From assembly GCF_000805675.1 (NCBI RefSeq), contig NZ_JSEF01000004.1, positions 241,002 to 305,001 on the forward strand: a stretch of 64,000 nucleotides of DNA, given 5' to 3'. Within the stretch, counting starts at the first letter, position 1. The number at the start of each line of letters is the position of its first letter. Source of the stretch: Corynebacterium minutissimum (lineage in GTDB: Bacteria; Actinomycetota; Actinomycetes; Mycobacteriales; Mycobacteriaceae). A program made the translations under genes and the position numbers. The notes beneath the pieces are model-generated. The model was not told the origin of the DNA. It saw only the letters and a program-made list of their open reading frames with translations, and did not search any database. Positions 52,946 to 62,643 of the stretch are shown piece after piece.

Positions 52946-54502
52946 ATGACTAACGCTTCGAACGAGTCCGCCGCAGACAAGGTTCTGGATAAGGGCCAGC
53001 GCGCCCCGGGTGGTCCGAACACTACCCGCCCGTCCGGCCAGCCGGTTGCTACCGAGAACACCAGCGTCACCGTGGGTCAGAACGGTCCGGTTGTGCTCAA
53101 TGACATCCACCTTATTGAGAAGCTTGCACACTTCAACCGCGAGCGCGTGCCGGAGCGTACCCCGCACGCAAAGGGTCACGGCGCCTTTGGTGAGCTGCAC
53201 GTTACTGAAGACGTATCCGCCTACACCAAGGCCAAGCTCTTCCAGAAGGGCACCGTGACCCCGATGATGGGCCGATTCTCCACCGTGGCTGGTGAGCAGG
53301 GCTCCCCGGATACCTGGCGTGACGTCCACGGCTTTGCACTCCGCTTCTACACCGAAGAGGGCAACTACGACATCGTGGGCAACAACACCCCGGTGTTCTT
53401 TATCCGTGACGGCATCAAGTTCCCGGACTTCATCCACTCCCAGAAGCGTCTGGGCACCAACGGCCTGCGTGATGCCGATATGCAGTGGGACTTCTGGACC
53501 CGTAACCCGGAGACCACCCACCAGGTGACCTACCTCATGGGTGACCGCGGTACCCCGAAGACCACCCGCCACCAGAACGGCTACGGTTCCCACACCTTCC
53601 AGTGGGTCAACGAGCAGGGCGACGCCTTCTGGGTCAAGTACCACTTCAAGACCCGCCAGGGCGTGGAGAACTTCACCGACGCTGAGGCAACTGAGATCGC
53701 CGGCCAGAACGCTGACTACCACCGTGAGGACCTCTACAATGCCCTTGAAGAAGGCAACTACCCGGTCTGGGACGTCAAGGTCCAGATCATGCCGGTGGCA
53801 GAGGCCGAGGACTACCGCTTCAACCCGTTCGACCTCACCAAGACCTGGTCCAAGAAGGACTACCCGCTGGTGGATGTCGGCTACTTCGTTCTCAACCGCA
53901 ACCCGCGCAACTTCTTCGCGCAGATTGAGCAGGTTGCTCTGGATCCGTCCAACATCGTCCCGGGCATTGGCCTGTCCCCGGACAAAATGCTGCAGGCTCG
54001 TGTCTTCGCTTACTCTGACCAGCAGCGCTACCGCATTGGACCGAACTACAAACAGCTGCCGGTAAACCAGCCGCTCAACCAGGTCAACACCTACGAGCAC
54101 GAGGGCCCGATGCAGTACCTGTTCAACGCCCCGGAGGACCCGGTGTACTCCCCGAACCGCCACGCTAAGGGCGGCGGCTACCTGGATGGTGATGAGAACC
54201 TGCGCTTCAAGGAGCAGGAGACCACCACCGCACCGGATCTCTACGTCAACCCGGACCCGGCCGGCATCGACTTGGTCCGTGCTCCATACATCCACCACGC
54301 AGAGGACAACGACACCGTGCAGGCTACTGACCTGTACGAGAACGTCTACGACGATGGCGCCAAGGAGCGCCTGGCGGACAACATCACCAACGCTATGGCT
54401 GGTGTGTCCCCGGAGACCGAAGAGCGCGTCTACGCCTACTGGGATGCGGTTTCCCCGCAGCTGGGCAAGCGCGTGCGTGAGCTCTTCGCGGAGAAGAAGT
54501 AG
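52946..54502 (+). CDS. katA: Catalase
   Basis: 518 aa monofunctional heme catalase of the small-subunit (clade 3) sort. Active site ERTPHAKGHGAFG with catalytic His near 76, the Asn in YDIVGNNTPVFF near 149, and proximal heme ligand Tyr in RVFAYSDQQRYRIG near 358-371. The frame runs upstream, but ATG 52946 with AGGAGG is certain. Decomposes H2O2; divergent from sigC as in C. glutamicum. The palindrome in the leader suggests metal or peroxide control. Confidence 0.97.
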   Translation: MTNASNESAADKVLDKGQRAPGGPNTTRPSGQPVATENTSVTVGQNGPVVLNDIHLIEKLAHFNRERVPERTPHAKGHGAFGELHVTEDVSAYTKAKLFQKGTVTPMMGRFSTVAGEQGSPDTWRDVHGFALRFYTEEGNYDIVGNNTPVFFIRDGIKFPDFIHSQKRLGTNGLRDADMQWDFWTRNPETTHQVTYLMGDRGTPKTTRHQNGYGSHTFQWVNEQGDAFWVKYHFKTRQGVENFTDAEATEIAGQNADYHREDLYNALEEGNYPVWDVKVQIMPVAEAEDYRFNPFDLTKTWSKKDYPLVDVGYFVLNRNPRNFFAQIEQVALDPSNIVPGIGLSPDKMLQARVFAYSDQQRYRIGPNYKQLPVNQPLNQVNTYEHEGPMQYLFNAPEDPVYSPNRHAKGGGYLDGDENLRFKEQETTTAPDLYVNPDPAGIDLVRAPYIHHAEDNDTVQATDLYENVYDDGAKERLADNITNAMAGVSPETEERVYAYWDAVSPQLGKRVRELFAEKK

Positions 54503-54535
54503 CGCCTCAGCGCAAGCGCGCTAAAGCACCGCATT

Positions 54536-54580
54536 AAAGCCCCGCTAGTTACCCGACAGCACGGTACTAGCGGGGCTTTT
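54536..54580 (+). terminator. Terminator of katA
   Basis: Thirteen-base stem AAAGCCCCGCTAG (54536-54548) with CTAGCGGGGCTTT (54567-54579) and TTTT end. Strong. Confidence 0.93.
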
Positions 54581-54628
54581 CCGCGCGCCTGACCGCTTGT
54601 GTCCAGCGTGGGCGATAGTTTCTATATC

Positions 54629-56080
54629 ATGACCTCACGCCTTGCCTCTTCTGCTGATGACGACCGCCCAGTGGGTAACCGCTCGCTGTTGATTGCCGCG
54701 CTTCTCCTCGTGCCGCTCATTATCGGCGCAATCGTTGCCACTGCATCCGAGTGGCAGCCGGCGCAGGCCTGGTCAGAGGAGCAGGCCGGTGCGCCCAGTG
54801 ACGGCACGATTGATCCCGCTGAGCTTTACGACGTCGCCCGTGCCCTCACCGAAGCCAATGCCCAGGCGGGCTTTTTGGCCAACGGCACGCAGCAGCTTGC
54901 GGATGGCACAGGGCAGCTCAAGGACGGGGCTGGCGAGCTCGGTGGTGGCGTCGACCAGCTGGCAGGCGGCTCGCAGGAGCTCTACGACGGGCTCGTGCAG
55001 CTCCAGTCGGGCACCGCGCAGTTGGGCACTGGTGCCACTGAGCTTGCCGACGGCGTCGGCGGCGCCGTCGATCAGATCGTCGGCCTCGGCGTAGTCCGCG
55101 GCCAAATCCTGGAGGCCATCGACGGCACTGTTAAGGACCTCGACGGCAACAACTCAGACGAGGCGAAGGAGATCCGCTCACAGCTCGGTGATCTGCGATC
55201 CCAGGTGGAGAACTTCCAGTTTGACCAGTCCGTCCAGGATCAGCTCATCCAGCTCAAGGATGGTTCGCGTGAGCTATCCAATCAGCTCTCCGTGAACGGC
55301 TACGCCTATCACGATGGTGTGTACCAGGCAACGGAGGGAGCCAAGCAGCTCAATGCCGGAATTGGTGAGCTCAACGCCAAGGTCGATGAGGCCCTCAAAG
55401 GCGTTGACGAGCTGGTGGCCGGTGCTGAAAAGGTCGACGGCATGGCCCAGCAGAATAAAAACAAGGTCCAGGGTGCTCAGCGCGCCTTGCCTACCGTTGC
55501 CGGCCCTGGTGAGGCCGACGATGGTCCGTCACAGTTGCTGAGCCCCATCGTGGCGATGCTGCTGGCAGCCCTCGCGGTCCTTGGCGGTGGCGTGCTGGGC
55601 GCGCTGCTGACTCGTGTCGAGCGTCGTCTTCTCGCCCTCATCGCGGGTGGGGTAGTTATCGGCGCGGTGGTTGGCCTCCTGACTTCCTTGCTGGCCACCG
55701 GTGTGACCGTTGCTGCTGTGGTGTGGGCGGCACTTGCGGCGGTGGGGGCCGGGGTGGCGTCGGCAAGCGCGGTCTATGCCCTCGTGCGCGGCCTGGGCCT
55801 TCCTGGCTGGGGCTTGGGAGTCTTGCTGGGTCTGGTCCAAGTGGGAATCGTGGGCTGGGCATGGAAAGCAGCCTCGACCGGCACGGACCTCAACACCGCG
55901 ATGAGCGCGCTCGTGCACCTCTTTCCCATGCAGTGGGCAACCTCTGCCATCACTGTCGCGGGCAACGGGGGCAACTCCCCACAGCTTTTTGCTGCGATGG
56001 CAATTTTGGGGGTAATTATCGTCGTGTCCGTCTGGGTTGTGGGGGCACCCGTTCGCCGCCGCAGCGAAGCAAAAGCCTAG
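54629..56080 (+). CDS. YhgE/Pip-like membrane protein with heptad repeats
   Basis: 483 aa. N-terminal TM (about 20-40), an outer domain of repeated L-x-x-G heptads (QLADGTGQLKDGAGEL, ELADGV..) typical of YhgE/Pip proteins, and five or six TMs in the second half. These proteins in other bacteria serve as phage receptors or take part in type VII secretion; here the role is unknown. Start: ATG 54629; a GTG at 54599 adds ten residues. The sequence right before the ATG, TATATC, could be a -10 of a leaderless mRNA. Confidence 0.75.
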   Translation: MTSRLASSADDDRPVGNRSLLIAALLLVPLIIGAIVATASEWQPAQAWSEEQAGAPSDGTIDPAELYDVARALTEANAQAGFLANGTQQLADGTGQLKDGAGELGGGVDQLAGGSQELYDGLVQLQSGTAQLGTGATELADGVGGAVDQIVGLGVVRGQILEAIDGTVKDLDGNNSDEAKEIRSQLGDLRSQVENFQFDQSVQDQLIQLKDGSRELSNQLSVNGYAYHDGVYQATEGAKQLNAGIGELNAKVDEALKGVDELVAGAEKVDGMAQQNKNKVQGAQRALPTVAGPGEADDGPSQLLSPIVAMLLAALAVLGGGVLGALLTRVERRLLALIAGGVVIGAVVGLLTSLLATGVTVAAVVWAALAAVGAGVASASAVYALVRGLGLPGWGLGVLLGLVQVGIVGWAWKAASTGTDLNTAMSALVHLFPMQWATSAITVAGNGGNSPQLFAAMAILGVIIVVSVWVVGAPVRRRSEAKA

Positions 56081-56255
56081 CTCAGGGCCTCGCGTTATCG
56101 GCGCAGGCTGGGCGGGGCACTAAGATACTACGATTTTGTTGATTTAGGTATCGCTGCGAGGGGAAATAGTGCTAGAGTTAGAATTGCTCACAAAGCCTAC
56201 TTAGGGGGTAGGCAAACGGTTTCTCCAATCCGTTGTGAGTGATAGGGAATAGGGG

Positions 56256-56289
56256 CGACGCGGCTGCTGTAGGGGCACCGCGTCGTTTC
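56256..56289 (+). terminator. Hairpin between the YhgE-like and DUF5129-like genes
   Basis: Stem CGACGCGG (56256-56263) / CCGCGTCG (56278-56285), 14-base loop, followed by TTTCCC. A weak terminator or part of the next gene's leader. Confidence 0.45.
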
Positions 56290-56343
56290 CCGTTGTGGGG
56301 GTAAAATTGGCGGCACTGAATGCTGAAGAATTGGAGAATCACC

Positions 56344-57846
56344 GTGACTGACTCTCGCGATATCAAACCTTTTGCCGCCAGCCGTGGCCCCAAAGTAACG
56401 TCGGTCGGCGCCATCGTCGGTGCGGCCATGGTGGGCGGTCTGTTGCTCGGGGGAATCGGTGCGGGTGCTAGCTTGGCGGCCTTCGATGCGCCTGAACGCT
56501 CCGACTACGTCATGCAGCCCGCGCAGCGTGAGGTGCAGGCTGACATCATGGACCCGGACGATGTGCTCACTCCGGAGGAAGAAGAGCGCATGCTTCGCGA
56601 CGCCTCCCGGATCGCCGCCCCCGACGTGGTCCAGGAGCTGCACTACATGGTCTTTGCTAAGAACAAAGAAAACGTCAACGACTCCGTGGAGGAGTACCTG
56701 CGCGATAACCACCCGGAGCTCATCGGCAAGGACAAGTTTGCTGATGGCCAGGTCTTCGTCGGCGTGGGCCTCGACCCGCGCCAGGCCTTCGTCTTCGCGG
56801 GTGAGGACGTGGCCGGGCAGATGAAGCTGCGCAAAGGTGACAGCCATTTGGAGCAGTCCATCGAAGCTATTAAGCCGGGCGTGCGGGATGACAACATTCC
56901 TGCTGGTCTCTTTGCGGGTGCGGCGGCTGCTATCGACGTGGACCGTGCTGCGGATGTCCAGTACGAGAGTGCGAAAGATGGGCGCATTGGGGCGGCCATT
57001 GGCCTCGGAGCGGCGGGCCTGGGCGTCGGTGGCGCGGGTGCAGGCATCGCGGCCGGCGCACGCCGCAGCCGGCAGAAGAAAACGCAGCAGGCGCGCGAGG
57101 ATTGGGATTATGTGTCCCAGACCTATACCGACGTGGCACAGCGCCTCGAATCCATTGATATCCGCGCACACTCGCTGCAATCCGGCCTTGTGGATGAGCG
57201 TTTGCGTGAGGATTGGGAAGGGCTGCGCGATGACTTCCTAGCCCTTGACCGCACCGTCGGCTCCTTCATGTCCATGCCTGCGGATGCTCCCGACGAGCAG
57301 TTCCGCGAGCGCGCGGAGGAACTTGCTCACGCGCGTTTGCTGTGTGAACGTGTGGACACGGCGGAGACCAACATTGAGAAGCTGCACCGCGTCGAAAATG
57401 CCGATGCTGATGCTCGCCGCTACGAGCTTTATGAGCTAGGCAAGGATTTGGCACAAGCGTCGTACGTCGCGTCCGATATTGACTCGCAGGCTGAGCAGCA
57501 CGCCAAGGAGCTGGAAGACGCCGCCATGGCGCTGTCCAAGGAACCGAACCACCCGCAGTTTATGGAACGCTACCTCGATCTCCTTGACCGCACCGCGCTG
57601 CTGTCGGAGCATCTGCAAGCGCAGCTGCAGAAGCGCAACGAGGCCGACGAGCGTCCCGAGCGCATGCACATCTACGACTCCAACTTCTTCGCCGGCGCCG
57701 GCTACCACGGCTACGTGCCGTTCTATACCGTGAGCACGTGGGATAGTGACGCTATCTCAGCTCGCGACTCCTCCTCCAGCAGCGGCGGCGTCAACAGCGG
57801 GTTTAGCTCGGGCTTTTCCGGTTCGGGTGGTTCCTCTAGCTTCTAG
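56344..57846 (+). CDS. Membrane protein with TPM-like outer domain (DUF5129 type)
   Basis: 500 aa. TM1 about 22-45; an outer domain (50-190) resembling TPM domains, with LTPEEEERMLRDA and QVFVGVGLDPRQAFVF; TM2 about 215-240 (glycine-rich); a helical cytoplasmic part; then a Ser/Gly-rich C-terminal tail (SSGGVNSGFSSGFSGSGG), the usual end of TPM proteins. GTG start at 56344 with GGAGA before it. Some corynebacteria carry this as DUF5129. Function unknown. Confidence 0.75.
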   Translation: MTDSRDIKPFAASRGPKVTSVGAIVGAAMVGGLLLGGIGAGASLAAFDAPERSDYVMQPAQREVQADIMDPDDVLTPEEEERMLRDASRIAAPDVVQELHYMVFAKNKENVNDSVEEYLRDNHPELIGKDKFADGQVFVGVGLDPRQAFVFAGEDVAGQMKLRKGDSHLEQSIEAIKPGVRDDNIPAGLFAGAAAAIDVDRAADVQYESAKDGRIGAAIGLGAAGLGVGGAGAGIAAGARRSRQKKTQQAREDWDYVSQTYTDVAQRLESIDIRAHSLQSGLVDERLREDWEGLRDDFLALDRTVGSFMSMPADAPDEQFRERAEELAHARLLCERVDTAETNIEKLHRVENADADARRYELYELGKDLAQASYVASDIDSQAEQHAKELEDAAMALSKEPNHPQFMERYLDLLDRTALLSEHLQAQLQKRNEADERPERMHIYDSNFFAGAGYHGYVPFYTVSTWDSDAISARDSSSSSGGVNSGFSSGFSGSGGSSSF

Positions 57847-57880
57847 CCCCCTTAACCCGAGGCTCACGACAAAACGACGA

Positions 57881-57904
57881 AAACCCGCAGTCTCCTGCGG
57901 GTTT
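57881..57904 (-). terminator. Terminator of tRNA-Pro
   Basis: Stem AACCCGCAG / CTGCGGGTT with a 4-base loop and TTTTCG after it on the minus strand. It is also usable for the plus-strand gene. Confidence 0.85.
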
Positions 57905-57905
57905 G

Positions 57906-57982
<77 letters not shown>

Positions 57983-58081
57983 GTGTCTCGCTCTAAGCGG
58001 TACCGGATTACTGTAACGCACCCCGGGTCGAAAGGACAAAACGGCAGCGTGGCGGGTCTTTCTCAGGTGGCCTTAAAGGTC

Positions 58082-58996
58082 TTAGGTTGCTGAAGCGTTC
58101 TTCTCTGTGATGCGCAGCAGCGTGGCCGATGGGCGGCAGAAGACGCGGAAGGGAACGAACTTGGAGGTACCTAGGCCGTTGGACACGTGCATGAACATGG
58201 GGCCGAACTGGTGCAGGCCTTGGGCGCGGACGCGATCGATGCCGCAGTTGGTCACGATGGACCGGGAGCCGGCGACCTTGAACGGGAGGCACAGCTGGCC
58301 GCCGTGCGTGTGGCCAGAAAGGGACAGCTGGTAGCCGTCGGCCGCGAACTTCTCCAGAACGCGGGGTTCCGGGGAGTGTAGTAGTGCCAGGGAGAGGTCG
58401 GCGTCCTCGTTCGGGGCGCCGGCGATTTCCGAGTAGTCATCCAAATCATGGTGCGGGTCGTCCACACCAGCGGCAGCGAGGCGGACGTCGCCCACCTTGA
58501 ATTCCACGCGGGCCTGGTTGGCGTCGTGCCAGCCGTGCTCAAGGAATGCAGCACGCATGCCCTTCCACGGCAGGTTCACATAGGACGGCGTGTTCTTCTT
58601 TCCAATCAGGTAGTTGAAAGGATTTGGGATGCGCGGTGCCCAATAGTCGTTGGTGCCAAAACAGAACATTCCCGGGCGGCTCAGCAGCGGGCCAAGGGCG
58701 CGGAGGACATCGGGAACGCCGCCTTTGTCGGAAAGATTGTCGCCGGTATTGACCACGAGGTGTGGGTCGAGGCGGTCAAGGTCCGATACCCACTCGATTT
58801 TGGCGCGCTGGCCCGGAATCATGTGGAGGTCGGAGACGTGCAGGATGCGGAATTCTGGCTCCTCGCGCAGCGTGCCGGGCTCCAGCAGAGGTAGCGTGTA
58901 CTCCTTGAGCTCAAACTTGGTGAGCTCCGAGTGCGCCCACGCGGCAGTGCCCAGGCCTGCGGCGGCGAGTCCGCCAAGGATGGGGAAAATCTTCAC
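58082..58996 (-). CDS. Metallophosphoesterase, membrane-anchored
   Basis: 304 aa. One N-terminal hydrophobic segment and then a calcineurin-like phosphoesterase with all motifs: SDLHM (D-x-H), NTGDNLSD (GD), GTNDYWA (GNHD-like, here TND), LLHSPE, and SGHTHGGQ. Neighbour of a PonA2-like PBP, as also in mycobacteria; role in cell wall or lipid turnover is a guess. Start: GTG 58996 since the frame upstream has no signal-like sequence; divergent from YqeY gene by 42 bases. Confidence 0.88.
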   Translation of the reverse strand: MKIFPILGGLAAAGLGTAAWAHSELTKFELKEYTLPLLEPGTLREEPEFRILHVSDLHMIPGQRAKIEWVSDLDRLDPHLVVNTGDNLSDKGGVPDVLRALGPLLSRPGMFCFGTNDYWAPRIPNPFNYLIGKKNTPSYVNLPWKGMRAAFLEHGWHDANQARVEFKVGDVRLAAAGVDDPHHDLDDYSEIAGAPNEDADLSLALLHSPEPRVLEKFAADGYQLSLSGHTHGGQLCLPFKVAGSRSIVTNCGIDRVRAQGLHQFGPMFMHVSNGLGTSKFVPFRVFCRPSATLLRITEKNASAT

Positions 58997-59038
58997 CCTC
59001 CCCACCCTACCTGGGCGAGCTAGCGTAGATTGAAGGGC

Positions 59039-59503
59039 ATGAGTGAGTTGAAAGAAACTATTCGCGCCGACCTCAAGACCTCGATGAAGGCCAAGGACAA
59101 GGCCCGCACGTCCGCCATCCGTTCCCTCCTGTCCGCCATTCAGGCGGAGGAAACCACCGGTTCCCGCCACGAGATCACCGATGAGGACATTCTCAAGGTC
59201 ATCGCGCGCGAGATTAAGAAGCGCCGCGAGTCCGCTGAGGTGTATGCGGAGAATGGCCGTCCGGAGTTGGCGGAGGCCGAGCTTGTCGACGTCCCCTTTT
59301 TCGAGGCCTACCAGCCCGAGCAGCTTGACGACGACTCCCTAAACGCCCTCGTCGCTGAATCCATCGCCGAGGTAGAAAAGGAGTCCGGCGAGCCGGTCAC
59401 CATCAAGCAGATGGGCAACGTCATGAAGGTTGCCAACGCGAAGGCCGCTGGCCGCGCAGACGGTAAGCGCCTGTCCACCGCCGTGAAGGCCGCCCTGAAC
59501 TAA
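59039..59503 (+). CDS. GatB/YqeY domain protein
   Basis: 154 aa. LKTSMKAKDKARTSAIRSLLSAI opening helix, and the last part VEKESGEPVTIKQMGNVMKVANAKAAGRADGKRLS is typical of YqeY (GatB tail-like) domains. Possibly tRNA-binding. Start ATG 59039 with GAAGGG; a TTG three codons upstream is in frame. Converges with the PBP gene with 4 bases between. Confidence 0.88.
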   Translation: MSELKETIRADLKTSMKAKDKARTSAIRSLLSAIQAEETTGSRHEITDEDILKVIAREIKKRRESAEVYAENGRPELAEAELVDVPFFEAYQPEQLDDDSLNALVAESIAEVEKESGEPVTIKQMGNVMKVANAKAAGRADGKRLSTAVKAALN

Positions 59504-59507
59504 GGGG

Positions 59508-61952
59508 CTAAAGCCCGAAGAAGTCCCGCACGTCGTTGGTGAAGCGGTCCACATCGTCCTGGTTGATGAGGGGCTCCGGCTGTGCGGGCGGCTGGCCATC
59601 GCCACCACCACCGCCGCCGTTGTCAGTGGGCGGTTGGTAATTGTAGGTGCCTGACGTGGAACTATCGTCTGAGGTGGTGGCCGAGGAGCCGTCGGAAAGC
59701 TGCAGCGTTACCTCCGCACCTTTCTTGGTGCCTGACGCGCCCGTGATGACACGAACCACCTTGCCGTAGCCCACACCAGGGGCGGCCACTTCCGTGGTTT
59801 TAACCGTGTAGCCGGCCTTCTCCAACGCGGCGCGGGCTTGGCTTTCGGACTTGCCCTTCAATCCGTCGATAAGCGGCGAGACCGTACCCGAATCATAGGC
59901 GCGGTCATAGTCCGGCACCGTGCCCTGTGCTGCCTCCGGCACGCGTACCGCCATGGTGTAGAACGTCGCCGCCGGCTCGAGGCCACCGAAGAGGTTGCCG
60001 CTCCCGCACTGACGCACCGGGCCGGTACACAGCGGGGTCGTCGTCGTGCCGTCGTTGTAGATATACGGCGCGGCTGCCACCGCCGAGTTGAAGCCCAGGA
60101 AAGCCGAGGACTGGTTGGACTCTGTGGTACCCGTCTTGGCTGCTGCCTGGCCGCGGAAGCCTGCCGCGCGTGCCGATGCCGCCGCCGTGCCCTTCTCCGT
60201 ATCGGCCGTCATGTTGTTCTCCAGCGCCTTGGCCACTTCTTTGCCCACCGCGCGCTCGCAGGGCGTGTGTTTGATGTAGACCTCGTTGCCGTGGGCATCG
60301 GTGACTTCCTCGATGGGGTTCGGCTCGCACCACATGCCTTCCGACGCCACCGTGGCGCCCACATTAGATAGCTCCAGCGCATTGACCGCCGTGGGGCCCA
60401 GGGTGAAGGAGCCCAGGTTGGACTCCTTGATGTGATCAGCAATGGAGGAGTTTCCGTCATAGCTGCCTGGGTCTTCATAGGAGCGCAGGCCTAGTTTCAC
60501 GGCCATGTCCACCACCTGCTCCACGCCGAGCTGCTCGATGAGCTCGATGAAGGGGGTGTTGGGGGAGTAGGCCAACGTATCCTGCAGCGTCATCGTGGAG
60601 GCATAGTTGCCCGCATTCTCAACGCAATACTTGTTCGGTGGGCAGTTCTCCGCGCCGCCGAAACCAAGGCCTTCTGCTTCGTAGCGCTTCGGCACGGCGA
60701 GGCGGTCTTTGATGCCATAGCCCGATTCGAGCGCGGCCGCGGCCGTAAAGAGCTTGAATACGGAACCGGCGCCATTGCCCACGAGCGAGTTCGGCTGTGG
60801 CAGCAGGGTCTCATTGTTCTCCAAATCCAGGCCGTAGGTGCGGGAAGACACCATGGCTAGGACCTTGCGGGAGTCAGTGCCGGGCTTGACGACGTTCATC
60901 ACTTCCGCCACGCCCGCCGCATCCGGCGCGGTGTGACTGCGCACCGCGTTTAGAGCCTGATCCTGTACATCGGGGTCGAGTGTGGTCTTGACGGTGAGGC
61001 CACCGCGAGCTAGGTGCTCACGATCGATGCCTTTATCAGCGAGGTAGCTCAAGACATAATCGCAGAAGAAGCCGCGATCACCGGCGCCGATGCAGCCGTT
61101 GGGCAAGGTGGCCGGGCTATCAAGCACGCCGAGGGGCTGCTGGGCAAAGTTATCGGCGTCCTCCTGAGAGAGGGAGCCGTTGTTGACCATGGCCTGCAGG
61201 ACGACGTTGCGGCGATCCCGCACGCCTTCCTCGTTGGTATAGGGGTTGAGATATTCGGAAGACTGCACCATGCCGGCCAGCATGGCGGACTGTGGCACGG
61301 TGAGGTGCGCGGCATCGGTGCCAAAGTAGGTACGGGCTGCCGCCTCTACGCCGAAGGAGTGGTTACCAAAGGGTACGAGGTTGAGATAGTTCGTGAGGAT
61401 CTCATCCTTGGAAAGCTTCGCATCAATATCGGTGGCCATGCGCATCTCGCGCAGCTTGCGGGCCACGGACTGTTCGGTGGCGGCCTGGCGCTCTTCGTCG
61501 GTGGTGGCGTTGACGAGCAGAAGGTAATTCTTCACGTACTGCTGATCAATGGTGGACGCGCCCTGGGAGACGCCACCTGCTGCCAAGTTAGTCCACAGCG
61601 CACGGAAGTTACCCTGCAGGTCCACGCCTTCGTGCTCGTAAAAGCGGCGATCCTCGATGGCCACCATAGCCTCTTTCATGGCGTCCGAAATCTCATCGGG
61701 CTGCACTGAATGGCGGCGCTGCTCAAAGATATAGGCCAAGGTGTTGCCTTTGGCATCCAGGATGGTGCTCACGCCCGGTGTGTCGCCGTCGGTGAGATCC
61801 TGAATATCCGATTGCATCGTCTCGTTGGTCCTGGCTACGGCCACACCGCTCACACCCGCGATGGGGGCTAGTGCGAGGGCAATGAGGAGGCCCACCAGTA
61901 CTGTGGAGAGGACGAGCTTTCCCAGGGATTTGATGACAGTCACCCTCCACAC
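59508..61952 (-). CDS. Class A penicillin-binding protein with PASTA domain
   Basis: 814 aa bifunctional transglycosylase/transpeptidase. Short cytoplasmic end, TM 12-32; GT51 motifs AIEDRRFYEHEGVD near 97-110 and GASTIDQQYVKN near 130; transpeptidase Ser in GSVFKLF (about 390), YSPN, and KTGTTES near 610. A single PASTA domain (about 690-760) and a Gly/Pro/Ser tail complete it. PonA2-like by the company it keeps (metallophosphoesterase, WhiB-like). GTG start at 61952; alternative GTG at 61943. Confidence 0.92.
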   Translation of the reverse strand: MWRVTVIKSLGKLVLSTVLVGLLIALALAPIAGVSGVAVARTNETMQSDIQDLTDGDTPGVSTILDAKGNTLAYIFEQRRHSVQPDEISDAMKEAMVAIEDRRFYEHEGVDLQGNFRALWTNLAAGGVSQGASTIDQQYVKNYLLLVNATTDEERQAATEQSVARKLREMRMATDIDAKLSKDEILTNYLNLVPFGNHSFGVEAAARTYFGTDAAHLTVPQSAMLAGMVQSSEYLNPYTNEEGVRDRRNVVLQAMVNNGSLSQEDADNFAQQPLGVLDSPATLPNGCIGAGDRGFFCDYVLSYLADKGIDREHLARGGLTVKTTLDPDVQDQALNAVRSHTAPDAAGVAEVMNVVKPGTDSRKVLAMVSSRTYGLDLENNETLLPQPNSLVGNGAGSVFKLFTAAAALESGYGIKDRLAVPKRYEAEGLGFGGAENCPPNKYCVENAGNYASTMTLQDTLAYSPNTPFIELIEQLGVEQVVDMAVKLGLRSYEDPGSYDGNSSIADHIKESNLGSFTLGPTAVNALELSNVGATVASEGMWCEPNPIEEVTDAHGNEVYIKHTPCERAVGKEVAKALENNMTADTEKGTAAASARAAGFRGQAAAKTGTTESNQSSAFLGFNSAVAAAPYIYNDGTTTTPLCTGPVRQCGSGNLFGGLEPAATFYTMAVRVPEAAQGTVPDYDRAYDSGTVSPLIDGLKGKSESQARAALEKAGYTVKTTEVAAPGVGYGKVVRVITGASGTKKGAEVTLQLSDGSSATTSDDSSTSGTYNYQPPTDNGGGGGGDGQPPAQPEPLINQDDVDRFTNDVRDFFGL

Positions 61953-62118
61953 ACTACGTGCTTCGAGGCTAATCCGGGAGACCCCCCTAAAGTGTGACCT
62001 ATTAGACAGGCATACCGGTTAGTGAATAGACTAACGGTGAGTACATAATATTCCGTCCCGTTGAGGGTTATTCACTTTGATGGTGGCGGGATGGGAGCTT
62101 GGAAGGAGTTACCTAGCC

Positions 62119-62454
62119 ATGACAGTCAGTGTAAAAGGTGCAGGACGGTCCGCAATGGTAAAGAATGCCTCTTCGACCACCGAACGTGGTGAGTGGGTTA
62201 CCCAAGCCAAGTGTCGCAACGGCGACCCGGATGCCCTGTTTGTACGCGGCGCTGAACAGCGCAAGGCCGCAGTTATTTGCCGTCACTGCCCGGTGCTCAA
62301 TGAATGCCGCGCGGACGCCCTGGATAATCGCGTCGAATTTGGCGTGTGGGGAGGCCTGACGGAACGTCAGCGCCGCGCTCTTCTGCGCAAGAATCCGCAC
62401 ATCACCAGCTGGGCGCACTACCTTGCAGAAGGTGGCGAACTAGTCGGGATTTAA
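62119..62454 (+). CDS. whcA: WhiB-family Fe-S regulator WhcA
   Basis: 111 aa. Four Cys ligands for a [4Fe-4S] cluster: C-x21-C-x2-C-x5-C (AKC, ICRHC, NEC), then the G(V/I)WGG turn and basic tail. The neighbour PBP identifies the orthologue of whcA of C. glutamicum (WhiB4 region of mycobacteria), a redox-responsive regulator that represses oxidative-stress genes. ATG 62119 with GGAAGGAG. Confidence 0.88.
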   Translation: MTVSVKGAGRSAMVKNASSTTERGEWVTQAKCRNGDPDALFVRGAEQRKAAVICRHCPVLNECRADALDNRVEFGVWGGLTERQRRALLRKNPHITSWAHYLAEGGELVGI

Positions 62455-62472
62455 GCGCCGGAGTTTAGTAGC

Positions 62473-62643
62473 ATGGAACCCATGACTAAATGGGAATATG
62501 CCACCGCGCCGGTTCTTACTCACGCAACCAAGCAAATCCTGGATTCCTGGGGTGAAGACGGCTGGGAGCTCGTCACCATCACCCCGGGGATGAACCCGGA
62601 AAACGTAGTTGCTTACTTCAAGCGCCCGCTGGAGGAATCCTAG
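62473..62643 (+). CDS. Small DUF4177-like protein
   Basis: 56 codons. The protein M-EPMTKWEYATAPVLTH then ILDSWGEDGWELVTITPG and PENVVAYFKRP: the W-E-Y ... GWELV pattern of DUF4177 domains. Start ATG 62473 with GGAG nine bases before; the inner ATG 62482 (MTKWEY) is the alternative. Its stop touches the RidA-family gene's ATG. Confidence 0.8.
   Translation: MEPMTKWEYATAPVLTHATKQILDSWGEDGWELVTITPGMNPENVVAYFKRPLEES

Noticed and set aside
52919..54298. 459-codon open frame antisense to katA
   Set aside because: Shadow of katA, no family pattern, no ribosome site.
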